A DNA stretch of 6,158 bases from an uncultured Rothia sp. (GTDB lineage: Bacteria > Actinomycetota > Actinomycetes > Actinomycetales > Micrococcaceae), in the NCBI RefSeq assembly GCF_937976295.1, contig NZ_CALJRY010000342.1, positions 1 to 6,158 on the forward strand, in the 5' to 3' direction. The notes below the pieces were generated by a model. The model saw only the letters and a list, made by a program, of their open reading frames with translations, did not search any database and had not been told where the DNA came from. Shown here piece after piece: positions 1 to 5,437 of this stretch. A program made the translations under genes and the position numbers. Positions within the stretch are counted from its first letter, which is position 1. Each line of letters opens with the position of its first letter.

Positions 1-13
1 GCTCTTCCGATCT
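1..13. other. Residual Illumina adapter sequence at contig end
   Basis: The first 13 bases, GCTCTTCCGATCT, equal the 3' end shared by the standard Illumina read 1 and read 2 adapters. They start at base 1 and are followed at once by a repeat-rich, AT-richer stretch. The simplest reading is untrimmed adapter left at the end of an assembled contig, so the window probably begins at a physical contig end and these bases are not genomic. A chance 13-base match placed exactly at the edge is unlikely. Confidence 0.88.
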
Positions 14-32
14 GACCGAAAATCGCGTGATT

Positions 33-270
33 CTGACAAAACACCCGGGGACAATTGCAGTTTTTCACAAAATTCTGCTCAGGAACGGGGTACAATTATC
101 AGATCTCGCGAAATTCTGCTCAGGAACGGGGTACATTTATCAGATTTCACGAAAATCTGCTCAGGAACTGGGTACAATCATCAGAATTAGCGAAATTCTG
201 CTCAGGAACGGGGGACAATCATCAGAATTCACGAAATTCTGCTCAGGAACGGAGGACAATCATCAGATTT
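33..270. repeat. 41-bp tandem repeat array with palindromic junctions
   Basis: The core CTGCTCAGGAAC (one copy has CTGCTCAGGAACT in place of the usual C) begins at 75, 116, 157, 198 and 239, an exact 41-bp period. A degenerate, one-base-longer copy starts near 33. Each unit carries the core, then G-rich bases, then ACAATNATCAGA. At unit junctions an inverted repeat forms with 7-bp arms and a 5-base loop: 141-147/153-159, 182-188/194-200 and 223-229/235-241 are perfect, and 100-106/112-118 pairs at 5 of 7 positions. The unit is not a multiple of three, so the array is most likely non-coding. There are no unique spacers, so it is not a CRISPR array. Protein-binding array, mobile palindrome family and structured RNA all remain possible. 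Confidence 0.9.
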
Positions 271-279
271 TAAGATAAA

Positions 280-497
280 AGAGAACTTTTACCGATGATT
301 TTAATCAGAAAAGCGCATTATGCTGATGCGTGCCGTTGGAATCTATGCAAAACGAAGGCCCATTCTCCCCTATTATCAATGATTCCATGCACCGCAATAA
401 GGACAGCGGCCTTTACGCCGCAGTGCATGACCACAATTTCCACAAATGAAAGAAAGTTCAGCATGATATTTATCGCCCTTGATTCTTTTATAGACGC
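280..497. other. AT-richer intergenic stretch without a supported gene
   Basis: Together with the repeat array this makes nearly 500 bases without a convincing gene. An open frame at 295-501 (68 codons, plus strand) is preceded by AAAAGAGAA at 277-285. It uses TTA, CTA, AGA and ATA codons that the neighbouring genes avoid, and it overlaps the 3' end of the thioredoxin-NHL gene tail to tail. I see no recognisable domain in it. The only other structure is a weak hairpin at 314-330, listed separately. Confidence 0.6.
305..330 (-). terminator. Weak candidate terminator for the thioredoxin-NHL gene
   Basis: On the minus strand a 5-bp stem (CGCAT/ATGCG, 314-318 with 326-330, 7-base loop) is followed by CTTTTCTGA. 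It lies about 170 bases beyond the stop codon at 498. The stem is short and the T run has only four bases, so this is a weak call; no better hairpin is visible between the gene and the repeat array. Confidence 0.25.
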
Positions 498-2468
498 CTA
501 GTTGATACCGCGCAGGTCCAGGACGAGTTCGCTTTCGTCTGCCTCGTCACCGGTCACGACGACGGGAATACCCCAGTCCTGCTGGTAGAGGTGACATGCT
601 GCGTGCTCGGGGATGTCACCGTCGGGAGTGCCGTCGCAGGCGGCGGCACGGGCAGTAATATGTAGAACTGCCTCGGTGATTTCGGGGTTGAGCACGAGGG
701 TGCGGGTCAGTCCGGTGGAGGTGCCGGCGCCTTCCAGGATGAAGTTCTCGGGGGTGGATGAGATCTTCAGCTGGGTGGGGTCGCCCCAGCGGGTGTCGAG
801 CTTCTGGCCGGTGGGCACGGTGAATCGTGAGGTGAATTCGAGGGTGCCGCCGGTGAGCTTGGTGGAGGGGCGTGCGGTGGTGATGGCGCCTTCGTCGACG
901 TGCTGTGCCTTGGCGGGGATGGAGGCGCGTACGAGCTGGTGGGCGTTGGTTTCGACGATGATGAGGCGCGGTTCTTCACCGGGTACTTCCTCGACGAGCA
1001 GGTCGGAGGGTTCGTCGAGGCCGCGTTCTAGGGTGCCGAGGGTGCCGGTTGCGGGGTCCCAGCGGCGGATGGCGCCGTTGTAGGTGTCGGCGACTGCGAT
1101 GGATCCGTCGGGCAGTTCGGTCAGGCCGAGGGGGTGCTGCATGCGGGCGGTGTCGGAGTCGCCGTCGACGAAGCCGAAGTCGAACAGGCCCTTGCCGACG
1201 GCGGAGGTGACCTGTACGCCGTCTTCGGTGAAGGTGACGTGGCGCAGGCCGCTGGTTTCGGAGCATGCGACCCAGAGGCTGCCGTCGCGTGCTTCGATGA
1301 TGCCGGAGGGCTGGGCGAACCATGCGTCGGCGGCGGGGCCGTCGGCGAGGCCTTCGACGCCGGAGCCTGCGAAGATGCTGACGGTGCCGTTGGTGGGTTC
1401 GTAGCCGAAGAGCTGGTGGGTGCCTGCCATGGCGATGATGAACTGGCCGGCTTCGCGGGAGTAGACGGCGTCCCAGGGTGAGGAGAGCGCGATTTCGGTG
1501 GCGGGTACGCCGGCGGGGATGTGGTTGGGGTCGCCGGTGATGGCGTTGTCGCCGTCGATGACGCGCTGCACGCCGTTGCCTGCGAGGGTGCGTACTTCGC
1601 CGGTGCGCAGGTTGAGGGAGCGCAGGCGGTGGTTGACGGTGTCGGCGACGAGCACGTCGTAGCCGAGCTGCTCGCGCAGGTTCTCGGGTACGAGGGCGAG
1701 GCCGGCGGGTTCGTTGAAGCGTGCTTCGGTGCCGGTGCCGTCGACGTGGCCTTTGACGGGGTGGTTGATGGGGTCATCGCCGCCGCCGTAGGTGTTGATG
1801 ACGGTGTTGAGGTCGGCGGCTACCTGCAGGATGCGGTGGCGTGCGCTGTCTGCGACGAGGTAGGTGCGCTCGCGGTTGCCGAAGAGGTTTGCGGGGCCGA
1901 ATTCGGCGGGCAGTTCGATGGCTTTGCCGGGGAAGGCGTAAGTGCCTGCTGTCTTGGGGCGGGGCACGTAGGGGCCATCGCCGCGGTGCAGGGTGCCCTT
2001 CGCTTCGTGTTCTGCGACGAGTTCGCGTACGAGGGAGGTGAGGCCCTGTACGTGGCCTTCGCCGGAGAGGTGGGCGACGATGTAGCCTTCGGGGTCGACG
2101 ACGACGAGGGTGGGCCATGCGCGGGCGGTGTAGGCCTGCCAGGTGGTCAGGTCGGGGTCGTCGAGTACGGGGTGGGTGATGTGGTAGCGGTCGACGGCTG
2201 CGGCGAGCGCTACGGGGTCTGCTTCGTGTTCGAATTTGGGGCTGTGCACGCCGACGGTGACGAGTACGTCGGAGAATTCTTCTTCGAGGGGGCGTAGTTC
2301 GTCGAGGACGTGCAGGCAGTTGATGCAGCAGAGGGTCCAGAAGTCGAGAATAACGATTTTGCCGCGAAGATCCTGCAGGGTGAGGTTTTTGTCGCCGGTG
2401 TTGAGCCAGGCTCGGCCTTCGAGTTCGCTTGCGCGCACGCGTACGCTGCGGGTGGTGTTCTCGCTCAT
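498..2468 (-). CDS. Thioredoxin-like / NHL beta-propeller protein (NHLRC2-like)
   Basis: The product is 656 residues with no signal peptide or membrane segment, so it is probably cytoplasmic. Residues about 10-155 form a thioredoxin-like (TlpA/AhpC-type) domain: the strand IVILDFWTLCC leads into CCINC (C47, C48, C51; C48-I-N-C51 is the CXXC pair), and the WPT at 118-120 supplies the cis-proline P119. Residues about 175-520 hold NHL-type propeller blades, with repeated signatures such as YLVADSARHRI, VLVADTVNHRLR and IAVADTYNGAIRRW. Residues about 535-655 look beta-rich and form a C-terminal domain. This order matches vertebrate NHLRC2, which from memory carries the same CCINC motif. The start is ATG at 2468, preceded by AGGAGAG (2475-2481) with a 6-base spacer. 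The family is probably redox-active or a scaffold, but its substrate is unknown. It is monocistronic by appearance: its own promoter lies upstream, and a strong terminator separates it from the lipoprotein cluster. Confidence 0.93.
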   Translation of the reverse strand: MSENTTRSVRVRASELEGRAWLNTGDKNLTLQDLRGKIVILDFWTLCCINCLHVLDELRPLEEEFSDVLVTVGVHSPKFEHEADPVALAAAVDRYHITHPVLDDPDLTTWQAYTARAWPTLVVVDPEGYIVAHLSGEGHVQGLTSLVRELVAEHEAKGTLHRGDGPYVPRPKTAGTYAFPGKAIELPAEFGPANLFGNRERTYLVADSARHRILQVAADLNTVINTYGGGDDPINHPVKGHVDGTGTEARFNEPAGLALVPENLREQLGYDVLVADTVNHRLRSLNLRTGEVRTLAGNGVQRVIDGDNAITGDPNHIPAGVPATEIALSSPWDAVYSREAGQFIIAMAGTHQLFGYEPTNGTVSIFAGSGVEGLADGPAADAWFAQPSGIIEARDGSLWVACSETSGLRHVTFTEDGVQVTSAVGKGLFDFGFVDGDSDTARMQHPLGLTELPDGSIAVADTYNGAIRRWDPATGTLGTLERGLDEPSDLLVEEVPGEEPRLIIVETNAHQLVRASIPAKAQHVDEGAITTARPSTKLTGGTLEFTSRFTVPTGQKLDTRWGDPTQLKISSTPENFILEGAGTSTGLTRTLVLNPEITEAVLHITARAAACDGTPDGDIPEHAACHLYQQDWGIPVVVTGDEADESELVLDLRGIN

Positions 2469-2488
2469 GGTTTTCTCTCCTGTTGGGT

Positions 2489-2505
2489 GCGCCGTGTGTG
2501 GGCGC
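2489..2505 (-). other. Short hairpin in the leader of the thioredoxin-NHL mRNA
   Basis: GCGCC at 2489-2493 pairs with GGCGC at 2501-2505 around a 7-base CA/GT-repeat loop. It lies between the proposed promoter and the AGGAGAG Shine-Dalgarno, about seven bases upstream of the latter. It could modulate ribosome access, but a 5-bp GC stem is common by chance in this genome. Confidence 0.25.
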
Positions 2506-2522
2506 GTTGGTTTGCTGTCCCC

Positions 2523-2531
2523 ATTATGCCA
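2523..2531 (-). promoter_or_regulatory. Extended -10 promoter candidate for the thioredoxin-NHL gene
   Basis: On the minus strand TGG followed by CATAAT fits an extended -10 element (TGN plus a TATAAT-like hexamer). It lies 54 bases upstream of the start codon. No good -35 hexamer is present 16-18 bases further up, which is tolerated by extended -10 promoters. It is also one of the few AT-rich patches in the intergenic region. Confidence 0.45.
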
Positions 2532-2589
2532 GCGTGGTGGGGGTGGTTCGCTGGGAGTTGAGCTTTGTGACTTGGGGGCTTAACGACCT

Positions 2590-2640
2590 GTCATATTCCG
2601 TCACATTCCACCCTGGTAAGAGCTATCGGGAGCTACCGGG
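2590..2640. repeat. Two pairs of 10-bp direct repeats
   Basis: GTCATATTCC (2590-2599) is followed directly by GTCACATTCC (2600-2609), and AGCTATCGGG (2621-2630) directly by AGCTACCGGG (2631-2640). Each pair matches at 9 of 10 positions and is spaced by about one helical turn. They lie 60-115 bases upstream of the proposed -10 of the thioredoxin-NHL gene and could bind a regulator cooperatively, though no known operator is recognised. Confidence 0.4.
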
Positions 2641-2670
2641 TCCCCCTTCCCCGACCTGAAAGGACGCCGG

Positions 2671-2719
2671 CAGATATAAATCGGTCCGTGCGCATCGGAA
2701 ACGGATGCGCACGGACCGA
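2671..2719 (-). terminator. Intrinsic terminator of lipoprotein gene 2752-3453
   Basis: A perfect 16-bp stem (2681-2696 with 2704-2719) encloses a 7-base loop. Read on the minus strand it follows the lipoprotein stop codon by about 32 bases and is followed by ATTTATATCTG, a T-rich but interrupted tail. The position and the very strong stem support a terminator. The arm sequence resembles those of the two terminators further right in the cluster. Confidence 0.82.
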
Positions 2720-2751
2720 GGTGCCGCGATATGTGAGGCTTCTTATGGATT

Positions 2752-3453
2752 TTAGTTCGTGACCGAGCTGATCTTCGTCGGCTTCACAGGTTCCTTGGGG
2801 ACGCCCACGCCGCCTTCCACGGGGGCGGGAAGCTTGGGGGTTTCCAGGGTGTTAATGAGGTCCTTGGGCACGTCGCCCTGGTGGTAGGAAATATAGACGG
2901 TACCGCTCCCCTTGACCGCGATGCGTTCGCCGTCAGGCTTAATCCTGATCCAGGAACCGTCGGGGTTCACTAGCTCCGCCTCGCCGTTGGCCCTTGCACG
3001 GCTCCAGCTACCGTCATTCTTGATGCGGATGACGTACTCGTTGTCTTTCCCCGCAACCAAAGTGACCTTGCTACTTTCTGAGGTGTAGGTCTTACCATCG
3101 GCATTTTCGCCCTTCACGACGCTGGAGGCCCTCTCAGCGGCGGCGACTGAACGGGCGTACGTTTTGTAGAGATCCATGGCGGCCTTCCGCGACTCGGCAG
3201 CCCCGTCCTCCTCCGTTGAGTCGCTGCTAGCGGTCTCCCGGGCAGAGGCGCTCGAAGAGGGCTTAGAAGAGCTCTCGCTACTTGCGGAGGGGGATTCGCT
3301 GGCAGATTGTGAGTCCTCTGCGGAGGGCGAGGCAGAGGCGCTTGCCGATGCGGAATCACGGGAGGCAACGGGGGCCTTCACAGCGGGGGCGCAGGCGGCC
3401 AGGCCGAGCAGGCTTGCCAGGCTTAGAGACAACACAGCAATAGACTTCTTCAC
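2752..3453 (-). CDS. DGSW-repeat lipoprotein, paralogue 1
   Basis: The product is 233 residues. Residues 1-20 are a lipoprotein signal peptide (MKKSIAVLSL start), with lipobox L18-A-A-C21, so the mature protein should be lipid-anchored to the outer face of the membrane. Residues about 31-85 are Ser/Ala/Glu-rich low complexity, probably an extended linker. A short charged helical stretch (about 88-112) follows. The C-terminal domain carries D-G-S-W at 147-150 and 165-168, each followed by a PDGE/ANGE-type turn, which suggests beta-hairpins. A Pro/Lys-rich tail (about 205-227) closes the protein. The start is GTG at 3453 behind AAAGAGAA (3461-3468), a weak Shine-Dalgarno. Its nearest relative in the window is the next gene (3722-4432): 31 of the first 35 coding bases are identical. 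I do not recognise a named family and assign no function. Confidence 0.88.
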   Translation of the reverse strand: MKKSIAVLSLSLASLLGLAACAPAVKAPVASRDSASASASASPSAEDSQSASESPSASSESSSKPSSSASARETASSDSTEEDGAAESRKAAMDLYKTYARSVAAAERASSVVKGENADGKTYTSESSKVTLVAGKDNEYVIRIKNDGSWSRARANGEAELVNPDGSWIRIKPDGERIAVKGSGTVYISYHQGDVPKDLINTLETPKLPAPVEGGVGVPKEPVKPTKISSVTN

Positions 3454-3517
3454 GGAGACATTCTCTTTCCGTCAAGCGTCGTAACCCGGTCACGACGCCG
3501 TGTATGGGTGTAGCTGA

Positions 3518-3537
3518 CGTGCCTTGTCTGGGGCACG
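3518..3537 (-). other. Hairpin in the leader of lipoprotein paralogue 1
   Basis: CGTGCC (3518-3523) pairs with GGCACG (3532-3537) around an 8-base loop, in the untranslated region between a possible promoter near 3543-3548 and the GTG start at 3453. A 6-bp GC stem could affect translation or mRNA stability; nothing else supports a regulatory role. Confidence 0.3.
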
Positions 3538-3542
3538 GCACC

Positions 3543-3565
3543 ATCCTAGCATCGTTCCCTGGGAA
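3543..3565 (-). promoter_or_regulatory. Possible promoter with overlapping palindrome, lipoprotein paralogue 1
   Basis: On the minus strand TGC-TAGGAT (hexamer 3543-3548) could be an extended -10. Immediately upstream lies a perfect 11-bp palindrome, TTCCC-T-GGGAA (3555-3565), in what would be the spacer between -35 and -10, a usual place for a repressor operator. There is no convincing -35 hexamer, so both calls are tentative. Confidence 0.3.
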
Positions 3566-3633
3566 AAGTCTGGGCTCCGGCGGCGCCTCTCCGAACCCGA
3601 AATGCCGGGGCAAAATACCGAAGACCGAGAGCA

Positions 3634-3681
3634 CGCGTACGAGAACGCCCCGCACGCATCCAGGGGGATACGTGCGGGGCG
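3634..3681 (-). terminator. Intrinsic terminator of lipoprotein gene 3722-4432
   Basis: An 11-bp GC stem (3646-3656 with 3671-3681) continues, after one mismatch, into a 4-bp stem (3658-3661 with 3666-3669) and a 4-base loop. On the minus strand it lies about 40 bases past the TAG stop and is followed by TTCTCGTACG, so the T run is poor. The stem's strength and placement, and its likeness to the terminators of the sister genes, support the call. Confidence 0.78.
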
Positions 3682-3721
3682 AACGGGTCTAGTCAGTCAC
3701 CGGTTATGGCGATGGGCGTTA

Positions 3722-4432
3722 CTAGTTCGTTGCCACGCTGCTCGGCGTGACGGGGGTCTTCGGGGTGGGGAGATCTCCCGCCGGAGCCGGGGTCTTGGGC
3801 ACATCCAGGGACTGGTAGTCGCTCGAAGTTTCCCAGGTCTTAATATTCACGATGGAAGTTGCACCGTTCTCATCAACATGAACCACTTCACCGTTGGGCT
3901 TGATGAGGCCCCAGGAGCCCTTCGCGTCCACAGTGACGACCTCGCCCTCGGGGGTCACGCGCAGCCAGCTACCGTCGTCCTTAATGGCGATGTAGTTACC
4001 GTTCTTAGCCTCGACAATAGCGATGCTTCCGTCAGAGGCGGTGTACACGTTGCCTTCGGTGTTCGTAGTCTTCTTGGCGCTCGGGTCCTTCTTCGCCTCT
4101 TCGACAGCTTCCTTGTAGGTCTCGTAGACCTTCGGGCCGTAGCTGCTATCGCTGGCGCCATTGGGCAGAGCGGGGTTAGCCGACGAACCGCTCGCCTGGG
4201 TCTCTGATCCCTTGGCGGAGGAGCTCGAGCTACCTGCGGTTGCGGAAGCGGTAGCCGATGCGCTCGCCGAGGCAGACGCGCTGGAGGAGGCACTCGAGCT
4301 ACCTGCGGTTGCAGAAGCAGATGCGCTTGCCGATGCGGAGGAGTTAGAGTTGGTGCCGGAGTTGCCGCCGCAGGCTGCAAGGCCGAGGGCTGTAGCGAGG
4401 CTCAGGGACAGAACAGCAATAGACTTCTTCAC
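3722..4432 (-). CDS. DGSW-repeat lipoprotein, paralogue 2
   Basis: The product is 236 residues. The signal peptide (MKKSIAVLSLSLA start) ends in lipobox L18-A-A-C21, followed by GGNSG, so it is a membrane-anchored lipoprotein. Residues about 30-85 are almost pure Ser/Ala/Thr with two embedded ATAGSSS blocks. Residues about 95-120 are a charged, helix-like segment (YETYKEAVEEAKK). The C-terminal domain has K-N-G-N-Y at 143-147, D-G-S-W at 153-156 and K-G-S-W at 171-174, with PEGE and PNGE turns between. The tail from about 211 is Pro/Thr/Lys-rich. The start is GTG at 4432 with AAAAGAGAA (4437-4445) just upstream; no in-frame ATG is available nearby. The first 20 coding bases are identical to those of the neighbour at 2752-3453, and the end (SSVATN versus SSVTN) is also shared, so this is a recent duplication or is kept alike by gene conversion. 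Function unknown. Confidence 0.88.
   Translation of the reverse strand: MKKSIAVLSLSLATALGLAACGGNSGTNSNSSASASASASATAGSSSASSSASASASASATASATAGSSSSSAKGSETQASGSSANPALPNGASDSSYGPKVYETYKEAVEEAKKDPSAKKTTNTEGNVYTASDGSIAIVEAKNGNYIAIKDDGSWLRVTPEGEVVTVDAKGSWGLIKPNGEVVHVDENGATSIVNIKTWETSSDYQSLDVPKTPAPAGDLPTPKTPVTPSSVATN
4224..4319 (-). repeat. 69-bp direct repeat in the Ser/Ala linker of paralogue 2
   Basis: The 20-base run beginning CTCGAGCTACC at 4224 recurs at 4293, a 69-bp (23-codon) offset, and similarity extends a few bases beyond. It encodes the two ATAGSSS blocks of the linker. Flanking DNA is built from short GCN/AGC-type near-repeats. The copies keep the reading frame, so gain or loss would change linker length only. 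Confidence 0.8.
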
Positions 4433-4454
4433 TGTGTTCTCTTTTCTGGTAGAT

Positions 4455-4520
4455 CCCCGTGCTATGCCGGGGAGACCTATAGTGTGGTTGTTCGTTGAGT
4501 GAGCGCTAGAATCTGAGCGC
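4455..4520 (-). promoter_or_regulatory. Upstream region of paralogue 2: possible -10, dyad and leader hairpin
   Basis: Three elements lie here. TATAGG on the minus strand (4476-4481) is the best -10 candidate, with no clear -35. Upstream of it is an inverted repeat, GCGCT (4503-4507) with AGCGC (4516-4520), whose sequence also forms a direct repeat GAGCGC (4501-4506, 4515-4520). Downstream, CCCCG (4455-4459) pairs with CGGGG (4468-4472) in the leader, ten bases before the weak Shine-Dalgarno. Each is weak alone. Confidence 0.28.
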
Positions 4521-4587
4521 CTCCCTAATCCTAACAGCAGTTATGCGAAGCTTCCTATTTTCTGTAGAAGTTGAGCGTAGCTTGAAG

Positions 4588-4633
4588 ACACAAAAGCGCC
4601 CCGCATGCATCACGGTCGGATGCGCGCGGGGCG
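4588..4633 (-). terminator. Intrinsic terminator of lipoprotein gene 4698-5417
   Basis: A 15-position stem (4597-4611 with 4619-4633), with one mismatch and one wobble, encloses a 7-base loop. On the minus strand it is followed by CTTTTGTG, the best T run of the three cluster terminators. It lies about 65 bases past the stop codon. The short outer arms GAAGAC (4584-4589) and GTCTTC (4633-4638) could also pair. Confidence 0.83.
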
Positions 4634-4697
4634 TCTTCATACGTCACGGATTGTCACGCTCTCGGAGCGTCACTAGCCGTTGTTAGCTCTTACCAGC

Positions 4698-5417
4698 TTA
4701 CTTGGGCTGTGCGGGCTTGACGGGGTTGACCTTAGCCTGTGCGGGCTTTGCGGGAACCTTCGGAGCCTTCAGGTCACCCTTCTCGCCGCCAACGATGGAG
4801 GTTACTTCACCGGATGCGTCCACGGTTGCCTGCAGGCCGCTGTTAGCCTGGATGCTCCAGGAGCCGTCAGCCTTGACTGCGACCTGGCCGTTTGCGTCCT
4901 GGCGGCTCCAGGAGCCGTCAGCCTGTACAGCTACCTGGCCCTCGTCGCCCTGAATGGACCAGCCGCCGTCCTCAGAGACAACAACGTCGCCCTCTACGGT
5001 TGCGGAGGAGGAGTTACCCTCGGAGTCCTTGGACTCAGCCTTGGTGCCCTTTTCGTCGGAATCTACCTTGGAGGAGTTGCCCTCAGAATCCTTAGCGTTC
5101 ACGGAAGCCTTGCCGTCTGCGCCGGCCTTCACGTCTGCGGAGTTGCCCTCGCCGTCGTTAGCCTTGACGGTGACGTTGCCGTCCTTGTCAACCTTCACGT
5201 CTGCAGTAGCGGAAGCGGAAGCTGCAGAGGTGGTTGCCGCAGAGGATGCCTTAGCCGATGCGCTTGCGGACGCAGTTGCCGAAGCGGATGCGGATGCAGT
5301 CGCGGTGTTGTTGGTGGTGGAAGAGGACTGGGAGCCGCATGCGCTCAAGCCCAGTGCGCCTGCGAAAGCGATGGACAGAACCGCGGTGGTCTTCTTCATT
5401 GCGGGGGCGATAGCCAT
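4698..5417 (-). CDS. DGSW-repeat lipoprotein, paralogue 3 (with EGNS repeats)
   Basis: The product is 239 residues. ATG at 5417 is chosen because AAGGAG (5423-5428) sits 5 bases upstream; this adds MAIAPA before the MKKTTAVLS that matches the sister genes' start. The internal ATG (5397-5399) has no Shine-Dalgarno. The lipobox is L24-S-A-C27. Residues about 29-72 are Ser/Ala/Thr-rich. Residues about 73-145 are acidic and repetitive, with (D/G)-E-G-N-S at about 88-93, 110-115 and 131-136. Then come D-G-G-W (150-153), D-G-S-W (167-170) and D-G-S-W (184-187) at an exact 17-residue period. The tail (about 216-239) is Lys/Pro/Ala-rich. The family likeness to its neighbours is clear in architecture, but the sequence is more divergent than between paralogues 1 and 2. 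It is probably cell-envelope exposed; function unknown. Confidence 0.88.
   Translation of the reverse strand: MAIAPAMKKTTAVLSIAFAGALGLSACGSQSSSTTNNTATASASASATASASASAKASSAATTSAASASATADVKVDKDGNVTVKANDGEGNSADVKAGADGKASVNAKDSEGNSSKVDSDEKGTKAESKDSEGNSSSATVEGDVVVSEDGGWSIQGDEGQVAVQADGSWSRQDANGQVAVKADGSWSIQANSGLQATVDASGEVTSIVGGEKGDLKAPKVPAKPAQAKVNPVKPAQPK
4855..4956 (-). repeat. 51-bp coding repeats (DGSW modules) in paralogue 3
   Basis: CTCCAGGAGCCGTCAGCC begins at 4855 and again at 4906, exactly 51 bp or 17 codons apart. These encode successive copies of the DGSW module. A third, diverged copy (DGGW) lies at about 4960. Confidence 0.85.
5011..5160 (-). repeat. 63/66-bp coding repeats (EGNS modules) in paralogue 3
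   Basis: GAGTTACCCT at 5011 recurs as GAGTTGCCCT at 5074 and 5140. The offsets are 63 and 66 bp (21 and 22 codons). They encode the (D/G)-E-G-N-S blocks of the acidic middle region, which the other paralogues lack in this form. Confidence 0.75.
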
Positions 5418-5437
5418 TATTTCTCCTTGTGGTTGTT

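Noticed and set aside
33..270. CRISPR array
   Set aside because: The whole 41-bp unit repeats; there are no unique spacers between constant repeats and no cas genes in view.
27..278. Small protein encoded across the 41-bp repeats (83 or 72 codons)
   Set aside because: A 41-bp unit shifts frame at each copy, so the peptide only repeats every 123 bp. Openness follows from the unit lacking stops, and there is no convincing Shine-Dalgarno or domain.
295..501. 68-codon plus-strand gene
   Set aside because: An RBS-like AAAAGAGAA lies upstream, but codon use is unlike the neighbours, there is no recognisable domain, and it overlaps the 3' end of the thioredoxin-NHL gene.
1521..2297. 258-codon plus-strand open frame rich in Val/Gly/Ala
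   Set aside because: It is antisense to the well-supported thioredoxin-NHL gene; long shadow frames of this composition are expected opposite GC-rich genes.
3524..4207. 227-codon plus-strand open frame
   Set aside because: It covers a terminator, a promoter region and the antisense of paralogue 2, with no domain or Shine-Dalgarno; a shadow frame.
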